A stretch of DNA of 42,848 nucleotides from Nitrosopelagicus sp. REDSEA-S31_B2 (GCA_001627235.1 LUPB01000004.1:3372-46219), one strand, 5' to 3'; positions 24,420-33,233 are shown, numbered from the stretch's first letter. Notes: a model not told the origin generated them from the sequence alone. Translations and numbers: made by a program.

Positions 24420-25544
24420 ATGTTTGATAATCTAAAAAAAGCATTTTCTAATGTATCGACTGGGTTTAGTGAAAAAGATCTTAATGAAAAAGACATTGAA
24501 GATGTATTATTTGAATTAGAAATTAACTTACTTGAATCTGATGTAGCCACAGAAGTAATTGATTCTATCAAAGATAGTCTAAAAGAAAAAATAATTGGCT
24601 CCCGAGTAGAGAAGAAAAACATACAAAACTTTGTCAAACAAAGTTTAATTGAATACATTAGTGAGACATTTGATAATGCTGGTCATGTTGATTTAATTGA
24701 CAGGATTAATCAGAAAAAGGACTCAAATGAACCATTTATCGTAGTCTTTGTTGGAATTAATGGAACTGGTAAGACAACTTCCCTTGCAAAAGTGGCAAAT
24801 CTCTTAAAAAATGAAAAATTTTCTTTGGCTATTGCTGCTGCAGATACTTATCGTGCAGGTGCAATTGAGCAATTACGTGAACATACGAATAGACTAAATC
24901 TCAAAATCATTGCACAAAATTATGGTTCTGACCCTGCAGCGGTCGCAAAAGACGCTGTCTTGTATGCAAAATCTCACAAAGTCGATTGTGTATTGGTAGA
25001 TACTGCAGGCAGAATGCAAACCAGCTCTAATTTAATGGAACAAATTGAAAAAATCACTAAAGTTGTAAAGCCTGACATGAAAATCTTTGTTGGTGACTCT
25101 TTAGCAGGAAATGATACTGTAAATCAAGCACGTGAATTTCATAATCATGTAAAATTTGATTGTTCAATTTTAACAAAAAGTGATGCTGATGCTAGAGGCG
25201 GTGCAGCATTATCTATTGTTAAAGTAACATCTTCTCCGATTATCTATGTTGGAGTAGGACAAGAATATGATGATATTGTAAAATTTGATAAACCAGAACC
25301 TGAATCAGAACCAGAACCACAACAACCAGAACCTGAACCAGAACCTGAACCTGAACCACAACAACCACAACAACCAGAACCTGAAAGTGGAGATAGTGAT
25401 GATCCTTTCGATGGTATTGAAACTGATGACATCAATGATTATGCTGATATGTATGATGTACCTCCACCAGAAACTGATGATGAGGCAAAAAAATTAGCTA
25501 CCAAAATTAAGAAATGGATACAAGACGGAAGACCAAAACCATAA
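24420..25544 (+). CDS. ftsY: Signal recognition particle receptor FtsY with atypical C-terminal tail
   Basis: The 374-aa SRP-GTPase receptor delivers ribosomes to SecY. Residues 1-95 form the N domain. The G domain has GINGTGKTT (113-120), DTYRAGAIEQLR, DTAGRMQT (about 197), TKSDADARGGAAL (about 252) and the closing GVGQEYDDIVKFD (about 278-290). After this, where FtsY normally ends with a short PFxxxxFxxxLF helix, there is a Pro-Glu/Gln low-complexity linker (292-323). An acidic tail with DDPFDGIETDDINDYADMYD and a final basic helix KKLATKIKKWIQDGRPKP follows. The tail frame is open and not explained by a frameshift. It overlaps no gene and is co-transcribed with pfdA. Confidence 0.92.
   Translation: MFDNLKKAFSNVSTGFSEKDLNEKDIEDVLFELEINLLESDVATEVIDSIKDSLKEKIIGSRVEKKNIQNFVKQSLIEYISETFDNAGHVDLIDRINQKKDSNEPFIVVFVGINGTGKTTSLAKVANLLKNEKFSLAIAAADTYRAGAIEQLREHTNRLNLKIIAQNYGSDPAAVAKDAVLYAKSHKVDCVLVDTAGRMQTSSNLMEQIEKITKVVKPDMKIFVGDSLAGNDTVNQAREFHNHVKFDCSILTKSDADARGGAALSIVKVTSSPIIYVGVGQEYDDIVKFDKPEPESEPEPQQPEPEPEPEPEPQQPQQPEPESGDSDDPFDGIETDDINDYADMYDVPPPETDDEAKKLATKIKKWIQDGRPKP
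25293..25386 (+). repeat. Degenerate 6/12-nt repeat encoding the Pro-Glu linker of FtsY
   Basis: CCAGAACCTGAA and variants (CCAGAA, CCTGAA, CCACAA) recur through 94 bp and encode alternating Pro-Glu and Gln-Gln-Pro residues. Such a tract can change in length by slippage. Confidence 0.8.
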
Positions 25545-25583
25545 CTTCCAAAACTATAAGAAACATATTCTATTCTATAATCT

Positions 25584-26504
25584 ATGAACAAAAAACCACA
25601 TAATGTGAATATCTTAACTCTTGATGAGCTTGATTCTAAAGAGATTAATCATATTATTGATCTTGCAATTGATTTGAAAAAACAACAAAAAAAAGACAAA
25701 GAAAAACCGCTTTTACAAAATAAAACACTTGCAATGATATTTGAAAAACCTTCTACACGAACACGTGTAAGCTTTGAAACAGGAATGTTTCAGTTAGGCG
25801 GTCACGCACTTACCTTGTCTCCAAACGATCTACAATTATCTCGTGGAGAATCAATTGAAGACACTGCAAAAGTATTATCTCGTTATGTTAATGTGATTAT
25901 GGCACGTGTATATGATCACAAATCATTAGAAACGTTAGCAAGATATGCTTCAATACCTGTCATTAACGGCCTTTCTGATTCTTTTCACCCATGTCAAATA
26001 CTTGCAGATTTAATGACAATCAAAGAACATAAAAAAAATCTAAAGAAGGTAAAAGTTGCTTGGATAGGTGATGGAAACAATGTTTGTAACTCTTTGATTT
26101 TGGGCTGTGCAAAGTTGAAAATCAAACTTGCTATTGCAGTACCAAATGGATATGAACCTGATTTTGATGTAATGAAGATTGGAAAAGAAGCTGAAATCTT
26201 AGAAGTTTCAGATGAACCTGAAACTGCGGTTCAAGATGCTGATGTCATCATGACTGATACTTTTGTTTCCATTCATAATACAAACTCTGATCGCATCAAA
26301 AAATTTCTGCCAAAGTTCCAAGTAAATCAGCAATTGATGAACAAGGCAAAAAAAGATGTAATCTTCATGCATTGTCTTCCTGCAAAACGTGATCAGGAAG
26401 TAACCGCTGATGTTATAGATGGTCCAAAGTCTGTAGTTTGGGATGAAGCTGAAAATCGTTTACATGTCCAAAAAGCATTGTTAGTTCACCTTCTAGGCGT
26501 CTAA
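25584..26504 (+). CDS. argF: Ornithine carbamoyltransferase
   Basis: A 306-aa enzyme of arginine synthesis making citrulline from ornithine and carbamoyl phosphate. It has the carbamoyl-phosphate site EKPSTRTRVSFE (about 52-63), the FHPCQILADLMT motif (about 133-144) that distinguishes OTC from aspartate transcarbamylase, and HCLPAKRDQEVT (about 266-277) for ornithine binding. Usual length. ACTATAAGA is centred about 28 bp upstream of the ATG. No other arg gene is nearby. Confidence 0.96.
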   Translation: MNKKPHNVNILTLDELDSKEINHIIDLAIDLKKQQKKDKEKPLLQNKTLAMIFEKPSTRTRVSFETGMFQLGGHALTLSPNDLQLSRGESIEDTAKVLSRYVNVIMARVYDHKSLETLARYASIPVINGLSDSFHPCQILADLMTIKEHKKNLKKVKVAWIGDGNNVCNSLILGCAKLKIKLAIAVPNGYEPDFDVMKIGKEAEILEVSDEPETAVQDADVIMTDTFVSIHNTNSDRIKKFLPKFQVNQQLMNKAKKDVIFMHCLPAKRDQEVTADVIDGPKSVVWDEAENRLHVQKALLVHLLGV

Positions 26505-26506
26505 GG

Positions 26507-26516
26507 TTTATAATAC
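26507..26516 (+). promoter_or_regulatory. TATA-like box of the rpl18 operon
   Basis: GTTTATAATA is centred about 28 bp before the rpl18 ATG. It fits a new promoter at the head of the detached spc segment, where archaeal rpl18 would normally be internal. Confidence 0.55.
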
Positions 26517-26540
26517 CAATCTCAAGTTTTTCCTCTATAG

Positions 26541-27026
26541 ATGGCATATTCGAAGATATTACAAAGAATACGTAGTGAGAAAACTAACTATCGGAAACGA
26601 AAAATTATGCTGATGGGAAAGCGTGATTTCATTACTGTTAATGTTACAAATGAAAATACTCAAGTCCAAATTGTCAAACCAGAGATTGCTGGAGACAAAG
26701 TTTTGGCATCTGCTCATTCAAGATTTCTAATTAAAGATGGCTGGAAAGGTTCAAGAAAAAATATTCCGGCATCATATCTGACAGGTTACATGGCAGGCAA
26801 AAAAGCACTTTCAAAAGGTGTTACTGATGCAATATTGTATAGTGGAACTAGAAGATACACAGACCGTATGGCTGCAGCATTGAAAGGTGTAATTGATGCA
26901 GGCGTTAATGTTCCAGCTGATGAAGAAGCATTTCCAGTTGATGAAAGAATAAACGGTGAACACCTTAAAGTCAAAAATGATGTTCAAACTGTTAAATCAA
27001 AAATTGATAGTGAGGTTAAAGCATAA
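26541..27026 (+). CDS. rpl18: Ribosomal protein uL18
   Basis: A 161-aa 5S-rRNA-binding protein with the family features YRKRKIMLMGKRDFITVNVTN, ASYLTGYMAGKKAL and YSGTRRYTDRMAAALKGVIDAG. It is the first gene of the rpl18-rps5-rpl30-rpl15-secY block. The rps5 ATG lies on its stop codon (TAATG, 1-nt overlap), pointing to translational coupling. Confidence 0.95.
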   Translation: MAYSKILQRIRSEKTNYRKRKIMLMGKRDFITVNVTNENTQVQIVKPEIAGDKVLASAHSRFLIKDGWKGSRKNIPASYLTGYMAGKKALSKGVTDAILYSGTRRYTDRMAAALKGVIDAGVNVPADEEAFPVDERINGEHLKVKNDVQTVKSKIDSEVKA

Positions 27027-27730
27027 TGAGTCAAACAGCTCCACAAAGGCAACAAGGAAGACCTGGAGGACCTCCTGGCAGAGGTGGACGACCTGGTCAA
27101 CAAGGTGACAGACCACGAAGACCAAGACGTGAACCTGTTGAAGAAGTTTGGGTCCCAAAAACTATTCTGGGAAAAAAAGTTGCATCTGGTGAAATTACAA
27201 CCATGGAAGAAATTTATGAAAAAGGTTTACGTATTCAAGAAGCAGGAATTATTAAAAAATTATTGCCTGATCTAAAAACTGAAGTAATCGATGTTGGTTT
27301 GATTCAAAAGATGACACCTAATGGTCAGTCAACTAGATTCAAAGCTCTTGTTGCAGCAGGAAATCAAAACGGTTGGCTTGGTATTGGTCTTGGTAAATCA
27401 AAACAAATGAGAATTGCAATCGAAAAGGCAAACAACGCTGCATTTCTAAATGTAAGTCCAATTAAACTTGGATGTGGAAGTTGGGAATGTAGATGTGAAG
27501 AAAAACATTCTGTACCATTCACTGTTAAAGGTAAAGGTGGCAGTGTAACGATTGAAATTTTACCTGGTCCAAGAGGTTTAGGACTTGTTGCTGGTGGAAA
27601 AATTCGTAATTTACTAAAATTAGCAGGTGTCAAAGATGCATGGACTCATACTAATGGTTCTACTGCAACAATGAACTCAACATCAAAAGCATTACTTGAA
27701 TGTCTAAGACAGACATTCAGTCAGGGATGA
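27026..27730 (+). CDS. rps5: Ribosomal protein uS5
   Basis: A 234-aa small-subunit protein. An Arg/Gly/Pro-rich disordered N-tail (residues 1-35) precedes the S5 double-stranded-RNA-binding-like domain (about 60-130, FKALVAAGNQNGWLGIGLGK). The C-terminal domain follows (GKGGSVTIEILPGPRGLGLVAGG). The CGSWECRCEEKH insertion with cysteines is typical of archaeal/eukaryotic S5. In the archaeal spc order between rpl18 and rpl30. Confidence 0.96.
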   Translation: MSQTAPQRQQGRPGGPPGRGGRPGQQGDRPRRPRREPVEEVWVPKTILGKKVASGEITTMEEIYEKGLRIQEAGIIKKLLPDLKTEVIDVGLIQKMTPNGQSTRFKALVAAGNQNGWLGIGLGKSKQMRIAIEKANNAAFLNVSPIKLGCGSWECRCEEKHSVPFTVKGKGGSVTIEILPGPRGLGLVAGGKIRNLLKLAGVKDAWTHTNGSTATMNSTSKALLECLRQTFSQG

Positions 27731-27735
27731 TTATC

Positions 27736-28203
27736 ATGTCAAAAGCATATCTTGTTGTTAGAATTAGTGGAACAGCTGATGTCCCATATTGGGCAACAAC
27801 AACTATGAACTTGTTAAAGTTAGAAAAAAAACATAGAGCAGTAATAATTCCTGAAAAAGACAATACAATTGGAATGTTACGAAAAATTCAACATTATGTT
27901 GCATGGCAAGAACTAGATGTAGAAACTGCAAAGGAATTATTAGATAAAAAAGCCCGAAAATCTGGTTATAAGAAAATCACTACTGAAGATATTACTGCAT
28001 TAGGATTCAAAACTATTGATGAATTAGCCACTTCATTGGCTGAAGGCAAAACTTCTCTCTCAAAATTAAAACCTCTAAAACCTTGGTTTGCATTGAATCC
28101 TCCAGTACATGGATTCAAAAGAAGTACTAAGAGACTTTATGGTCAAAAAGGTGTTTTGGGTCATAACAAAGAACTTTTAGTTATTGTAAAGAGGATGATG
28201 TAA
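27736..28203 (+). CDS. rpl30: Ribosomal protein uL30
   Basis: The 155-aa archaeal form of L30 (MSKAYLVVRISGTADVP) is longer than the bacterial one and ends HNKELLVIVKRMM. Three in-frame starts exist: 27700, 27727 (ATGA overlap with the rps5 stop) and 27736. I chose 27736 because CAGGGA lies at ribosome-binding distance and because it gives the usual N-terminus. One nt separates its stop from the rpl15 start. Confidence 0.93.
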   Translation: MSKAYLVVRISGTADVPYWATTTMNLLKLEKKHRAVIIPEKDNTIGMLRKIQHYVAWQELDVETAKELLDKKARKSGYKKITTEDITALGFKTIDELATSLAEGKTSLSKLKPLKPWFALNPPVHGFKRSTKRLYGQKGVLGHNKELLVIVKRMM

Positions 28204-28204
28204 A

Positions 28205-28684
28205 ATGGCAACTCGATTAAGAAAAACTAGAAAACTAAGAGGCGGACGACATATGGGTTGGGGTCAAGTAGGACAACACCGTTCATTTGGTCACAAAGGT
28301 GGTTTAGGTCGTTCTGGACATCTCAAACATCTTGCAAGTACTGTTATCAAAGAAGACCAAGATCATTTTGGTCATGAAGGAACACATTCTCCACATCCAA
28401 GTATTACGAAAGTTTGGATAAATGTCAGAGATCTGAATGATCTATTCTCTAAATCTGGAAAATCAGAAAACTCAAAAAATACTCTAGACCTTGAATCACT
28501 AAAAATTGAAAAATTGCTTGGTGGTGGTCAAATAAACACTGCATATACAATCAAAGTAAAACAGGCTACTCCATCTGCAATTGAAAAAGTAAAACAAGCA
28601 GGCGGCGAAGTCATTCTTCCTGTCCAAAAGACTGAGGAAAAAACTGAAGAAAAAACTGAAGATGTAGAAAACAACGATGGCTGA
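28205..28684 (+). CDS. rpl15: Ribosomal protein uL15
   Basis: The 159-aa product starts MATRLRKTRKLRGGRHMGWGQ and carries the Gly-rich HRSFGHKGGLGRSGH segment of archaeal L15. The C-terminal part contains a short TEEK repeat (KTEEKTEEKTEDVENN). Its last 8 nt overlap the secY start, which would couple their translation. Confidence 0.95.
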   Translation: MATRLRKTRKLRGGRHMGWGQVGQHRSFGHKGGLGRSGHLKHLASTVIKEDQDHFGHEGTHSPHPSITKVWINVRDLNDLFSKSGKSENSKNTLDLESLKIEKLLGGGQINTAYTIKVKQATPSAIEKVKQAGGEVILPVQKTEEKTEEKTEDVENNDG

Positions 28685-30046
28685 AGGAACACTAACTGAA
28701 ACTATACGAAAAATTGTAGCTAAGGCTGAACCTTATGTTCCACAAGTTCCAAAACCAAAAAAGAAAATTCCTCTACAAGCAAAAATTCTCTGGACTTCTG
28801 GTTGTTTAGTAATCTATCTTGTAATGGGTCAAACTCCTTTGTTTGGTGCAACTGCCCCTGAATTTGATTTCTTAGCCTTTGCAAGAGTTATTTTTGCATC
28901 TGCACAAGGTTCTCTTGTTGAATTAGGAATTGGACCAATTGTAACTGGTGGATTGTTAATGCAATTACTTCGTGGTTCTGATATACTAAAATTTGATTTC
29001 AAGAATCCTGCTGAGCGTGGTGTATTTCAGACTGCAACAAAACTTGTAACGTATGTTGTTATTGTAGCTGAGTCAATTGTGTATGTAATTGCTGTATACG
29101 GGCCTGGAATTTCTGAGCCGCATGTGATGTATATTATGATAGGGCAGATGATGGGTGCGTCTATTATTGTAATGTTCCTCGATGTGCTCAACAAATTCTT
29201 TGGAGTCTGTTTAGTCCAATGCCTGCAGGTGATGGTGGGGCTATCGGCGTATTTCCGTTCATTGGTCAAATGGCGGCTTATGGTGATGTCGCAGACGCGT
29301 TGTTCCGGTCAAACCAGCTGCCGAGTCTATTTGGCTTGTTCTTAACTGCAGGAATCCTAGCTATTCTTGTTTACACGCAAGGAATGAAGGTTGAAATTCC
29401 TATAGTATCTACAAAGTATAGAGGCTTTGCAGCTACATATCCAATTAAGATGATGTATGTTTCTAACATTCCAGTAATCTTGGCATCTGCACTTACTGCA
29501 AACTTTGTATTTATTGGGCAGATGTTTTGGTCACAGTTTAACCCGCGTAACAATAATGCATTTATGAATTTTCTAGTACAATTCGATCCTACTGCTCCGT
29601 CATCACCTATTGGTGGTATTATTTACTATGTTACTCCTCCTCGTGGATTGGAAATTGTCGCACAAGATCCTCTTAGAGCAGTTGGTTATGTAATATTCAT
29701 GGTTGCAATTGTAATTGTATTTGGAAGATTATGGGTGGAATTGGGAGGTCTTTCTCCAAAGAAAGCTGCTCAGAATCTCTTAGATGCTGATGTACAAGTA
29801 CCAGGATTTAGACGTTCAAACAAACCAATTGAAACATTACTTAACAGATACATTCCATCAGTTACAATTATCGGTTCTGCAATTCTTGGATTGATTGCAG
29901 GAGTTTCAGATGTATTAGGAGTATTTGGTACCGGAATTGGAATTTTACTTTCTGTAGATATTCTAATTAATTACTATAACCAATTAGTAAAAGAACAGGT
30001 GGAAGTTGTCATGCCACGGTTGGGTGCTTTACTTGGTAGATCGTAA
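28677..30046 (+). pseudogene. secY: Preprotein translocase SecY, broken by an internal deletion and frameshift
   Basis: Channel subunit of the Sec translocon. The first piece runs in frame from ATG 28677 to about 29183 (cytosolic N-terminus, plug region PLFGATAPEFDF, TM2-TM4, ending IIVMFLD). The second continues in another frame from about 29186 (AQQILWSLFSPMPAGDGG ...) to TAA 30046. Roughly 20 residues expected between them, including the conserved GxGSGISLFI-type segment leading into TM5, are absent. The missing length must be 3n+1 nt. The second half also looks like a 275-aa gene starting at 29219, but this is only the SecY C-terminal half. Loss of an essential gene is improbable, so misassembly or a sequencing deletion should be suspected. 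The GC content is unusual around the junction. Confidence 0.85.
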
Positions 30047-30611
30047 AAAAGTTGTAATAGTTGGAATTCCTGGAGTTGGAAAAACTTCTCTAGTTACACG
30101 TATTGTCGAATTACTTAACGGTGACAAACAACGTGCAAGTGTTCATAGTTATGGAACTGTAATGATGAATGAGGCTGAAAATAATAATATCTCCGATAGG
30201 GATAATCTTAGACACTTGCCAGTATCACAACAAAAAGAATTACAAAAACAAGCAGCCAAAAAAATATCTGAATTAACAGATGATGTTATTTTTATTGATA
30301 CTCATGCATTCATATCCACACAAGAAGGATTCTACCCTGGTCTTCCCAATCATGTAATTCAAGTTCTTGAACCAACTCATCTTATTGCAATATCCGCACG
30401 ACCTGAAGAGATCTACAACCGTCGAATGAAAGATGACACCCGAAATCGTGATAAAATCTCAATAGAAGCAATAAAAAAGGAACTTGCAGTTCAAGATGCT
30501 ATGCTATCAAGCTGTTCAGTTTTATCAGGGTCCCCAATGAAAGTAATATTGAACAATGAGGGAAAAATTGATGAGGCAGCCCAAAATGTCATAGAGGCAA
30601 TAGGTGTTTAA
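30033..30611 (+). CDS. adkA: Adenylate kinase, archaeal type
   Basis: A 192-aa enzyme interconverting ATP+AMP and 2 ADP. P-loop GIPGVGKTSLV (about residues 9-19), the DTHAFISTQEGFYPGLP segment of the AMP site and ARPEEIYNRRMKD as lid. The frame is open from 30006, but TTG 30033 (MVDRKKVVIVG) gives the family's normal start. It overlaps the secY end by 14 nt, as often in archaea where adk follows secY. Confidence 0.92.
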   Translation: MVDRKKVVIVGIPGVGKTSLVTRIVELLNGDKQRASVHSYGTVMMNEAENNNISDRDNLRHLPVSQQKELQKQAAKKISELTDDVIFIDTHAFISTQEGFYPGLPNHVIQVLEPTHLIAISARPEEIYNRRMKDDTRNRDKISIEAIKKELAVQDAMLSSCSVLSGSPMKVILNNEGKIDEAAQNVIEAIGV

Positions 30612-31232
30612 ATGGAATTCAATTTTATACTAAACTTCATTGATGCAGTATTCCTCCAAATGGACTTCTTTGGAATGAGAGAAGGTCCCCTAGGAAGTGA
30701 TGATCCAATGATTAAAGGCGTAATCTTATCAATGTTGGCAGTTGCTGGATTTGGAATTGCATTGAATTTGATCAACTCCTCAATTAGAAAAAAAATGGTT
30801 GATCAAGTAAAACAAAGAAGAATTACAAAAGAGGTTAGAGCCTGGCAGAAAGAGAGAATGGCTGCATTCAGATCAAAAGATCAAGCAAGAATTGCAGCTG
30901 CAAACAAAAAATCTGCATACATGAATAAAATGAACATGGAAATGATGCAGATGAACATTCGACCAATGATGATTACAATTATTCCTTTAATGTTGATTTT
31001 CTATTTTGTGCTACCACAATTGTTTTCTTACACCGTTGCTCTATCTCCAATTCCTCTTAATGTAATTCCTGGTGATTGGTTTGAACTAACATGTACTGCT
31101 GTTAAAGTTGAAGAAGGCGCATACTGTCAAGATGAAAATGCATTATACTTGTGGGCCTGGTACTTCTTAGCATCAATTGCATTTAGTGGTCTCATCATGA
31201 AACTAACCAAAACACAAATGGATTTAGGATAA
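30612..31232 (+). CDS. EMC3/TMCO1/YidC-like membrane insertase (DUF106)
   Basis: The 206-aa product has a membrane segment near residues 34-55 (GVILSMLAVAGFGIALNLI), followed by a long basic coiled-coil region (56-112). Two further spans follow (MMITIIPLMLIFYFVLPQLF and YLWAWYFLASIAFSGLIM). This is the archaeal Oxa1-superfamily topology. It likely helps insert short membrane proteins alongside SecY. It starts directly at the adk stop codon and is followed without a gap by cmk. Confidence 0.88.
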   Translation: MEFNFILNFIDAVFLQMDFFGMREGPLGSDDPMIKGVILSMLAVAGFGIALNLINSSIRKKMVDQVKQRRITKEVRAWQKERMAAFRSKDQARIAAANKKSAYMNKMNMEMMQMNIRPMMITIIPLMLIFYFVLPQLFSYTVALSPIPLNVIPGDWFELTCTAVKVEEGAYCQDENALYLWAWYFLASIAFSGLIMKLTKTQMDLG

Positions 31233-31793
31233 TTGTCAAAATCCATTGTAGTGTCTGGTCCACCTGCTATTGGAAAAACAACTGTGGCAAAAGGATTAGC
31301 AAAAGAATTCAATCTAAACTATCTTAGTGGTGGTGATATCTTAAAAGAACTTGCTAGTGAACAAGGATTTTCATCTAGTGGCGATGACTGGTGGGATACT
31401 GATGATGGAATGAAATTTCTTAATCAAAGAAAAGAAAATTCAGAATTTGATAAAAAAGTTGATGAAAAATTAATACAATTATTTGAAAATGGTAATGTTG
31501 TCATCACAAGTTACACACTACCATGGCTTATTGACAGTGGAATTAAACTATGGCTTAGTGGAAGTGTTGAGAACAGTGCAAAGCGAATGCAAAATCGTGA
31601 TAACATGGATAACTCCTCTGCATTGGCAGTAGTTACTAAACGATTTAATGAGAATAAATTAATCTACAAAAATCTCTATAATTTTGAATTTGGTGATGAT
31701 CTCTCAGTTTTTGATAAAATTATAGAAACTGATGGCAAAAATGCAGAACAGGTACTTGAAATTACAAAATCATATGTGAGAGAACTACTTTGA
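31233..31793 (+). CDS. cmk: Cytidylate kinase, archaeal type
   Basis: A 186-aa P-loop kinase phosphorylating CMP/dCMP. Walker A GPPAIGKTTVAKGLA (residues 9-23), then YLSGGDILKELA and WLSGSVENSAKRM. The length fits the short archaeal enzyme. It starts at TTG right after the previous stop and overlaps the following cbf5 by 4 nt. Its place between DUF106 and cbf5 is common in archaea. Confidence 0.92.
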   Translation: MSKSIVVSGPPAIGKTTVAKGLAKEFNLNYLSGGDILKELASEQGFSSSGDDWWDTDDGMKFLNQRKENSEFDKKVDEKLIQLFENGNVVITSYTLPWLIDSGIKLWLSGSVENSAKRMQNRDNMDNSSALAVVTKRFNENKLIYKNLYNFEFGDDLSVFDKIIETDGKNAEQVLEITKSYVRELL

Positions 31794-32785
31794 CCTTAAA
31801 ACAACTTCAAAATCTTGTAAAAATTGATGAGGATGTTACTAACCCTGAAAACGGCACATATTATGATAAAAGAACAATTGAACAGCTCTTAGAATATGGT
31901 TTGGTGTTAATAGACAAACCTCCTGGTCCTACAAGTCATGAAGTAGTTGCTTGGGCAAAAAGAATTTTGGAAATCCCAAAAGCTGGTCATAGTGGAACTC
32001 TTGATCCACAAGTATCAGGAGTCTTACCTCTTGGTTTAGGTGAGGGAACAAAAGCTCTTGGTGTTTTACTGTTAGGTCCAAAAGAATACCATGCATTAGG
32101 TAGACTTCATTCATTACCCTCAAAGGAAAAACTTGAAAAAATACTTGATCTATTCCGTGGTGAAATATTTCAAAAACCTCCACAACGTTCTGCAGTAGTT
32201 AGACAAACACGAACAAGAACGATTTATGAACTAGAGTTGTTAGAACAAAAAGAACGATTAGTGTTATTGAGAGTTCTATGTGAGGCAGGCACATACATCC
32301 GAAAACTCTACTATGATATGGGTGAATTATTGGGACCTGGTGGGTCAATGATAGAATTACGTCGTTCACGTGTTCATCAATTCAGTGAAGACAATTTGGT
32401 AACCATGCATGAATTGGCTGATGCATATGCTACGTGGAAAGAAAACAATGATGATACTAAACTTATTAAAATAATTAGGCCTGTTGAAGAAACTCTTAGT
32501 GAAATAAAATCTGTAATTATTCGTGACTCTGCAATTGATTCTATGTGTCATGGTGCACAGTTGGCAATTCCTGGAATTTTAGAAATATCTCCATACTTGG
32601 AAAAAGGTGATCTTGTAGGAATTTATTCGCAGAAAGGTGAAATTGTAGCTCTAGCTGAATCTCTTTTATCTGAAAATGAGATTAAAGATCAAACAAAAGG
32701 TTATGCTTTTCAAACAAAACGTATAATCATGAAACCAAACACATACCCAAAAAATTGGCGTACTAGTCCTACGCAAAAAGAGTAA
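31790..32785 (+). CDS. tRNA/rRNA pseudouridine synthase Cbf5 (TruB family)
   Basis: The 331-aa catalytic subunit of H/ACA ribonucleoproteins, also able to act on tRNA U55. The TruB core begins GLVLIDKPPGPTSHEVV (38-54), with catalytic Asp72 in GHSGTLDPQVSG, and RVLCEAGTYIRKLYYDMG (about 161-178). A C-terminal PUA domain (about 235-315) binds the ACA motif or acceptor stem. Start TTG overlaps the cmk stop (4 nt). The partners Nop10, Gar1 and L7Ae are not in the window. Confidence 0.94.
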   Translation: MTLKQLQNLVKIDEDVTNPENGTYYDKRTIEQLLEYGLVLIDKPPGPTSHEVVAWAKRILEIPKAGHSGTLDPQVSGVLPLGLGEGTKALGVLLLGPKEYHALGRLHSLPSKEKLEKILDLFRGEIFQKPPQRSAVVRQTRTRTIYELELLEQKERLVLLRVLCEAGTYIRKLYYDMGELLGPGGSMIELRRSRVHQFSEDNLVTMHELADAYATWKENNDDTKLIKIIRPVEETLSEIKSVIIRDSAIDSMCHGAQLAIPGILEISPYLEKGDLVGIYSQKGEIVALAESLLSENEIKDQTKGYAFQTKRIIMKPNTYPKNWRTSPTQKE

Positions 32786-32786
32786 T

Positions 32787-33233
32787 TTGTTTCCAAGGAG
32801 CTTAATCTTTGCAATAGTTTTAGGTGTTGTAGCTGGTCCAATATTTGGTATTTTCTTATATGAATATGGTGTAGAAGAACAACTGGTCTATGTTAATGGA
32901 ACATCATTGTCTATTGTTACTGAAAAAATTAATTTTAAACTAGGTGAACCAATATCTATTAAAATCGTCAATTCAGGTACAGATGAACTAAAATTTCCTG
33001 ACGCATCATATGGTTTAGTCATAAAACAGTTGGATAGTATTCCCATTTTCTCACCTGCATCCGCACAAGTAATCTCTAAACTTGATTCTCATGATGAGGT
33101 ATCTTTTGTTTGGGATCAAATGAAAAATAATGGTGAGCATATCTTAGAAGGCACATACAAAATTACATCCAAAGCTATTACACTTGATGGAAGTATAATT
33201 GAAAAAATTGTTATAATTCACGTTTTCAAGTAA
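32787..33233 (+). CDS. Membrane-anchored extracytoplasmic protein with Ig-like fold, function unknown
   Basis: The 148-aa product has one N-terminal hydrophobic segment (SLIFAIVLGVVAGPIFGIFLY, residues 5-25), acting as signal or anchor. A beta-rich domain follows (NFKLGEPISIKIVNSGTDELKFPDASYGLVI ... GEHILEGTYKITSKAI), resembling the Ig-like 'intracellular proteinase inhibitor/BsuPI' or cell-adhesion type fold. No catalytic motif seen. It starts at TTG 1 nt after the cbf5 stop, so it is the last gene of the rpl18 operon. The fold assignment is tentative. Confidence 0.7.
   Translation: MFPRSLIFAIVLGVVAGPIFGIFLYEYGVEEQLVYVNGTSLSIVTEKINFKLGEPISIKIVNSGTDELKFPDASYGLVIKQLDSIPIFSPASAQVISKLDSHDEVSFVWDQMKNNGEHILEGTYKITSKAITLDGSIIEKIVIIHVFK

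Noticed and set aside
25293-25386. Repeat tract considered as a CRISPR or regulatory array
   Set aside because: The units are 6-12 nt, contiguous and codon-phased, and encode a Pro-Glu linker; there are no spacers.
29219-30046. Apparent separate 275-aa membrane protein
   Set aside because: It is the C-terminal half of SecY read in the shifted frame; the coding sequence extends upstream of this Met to about 29186.
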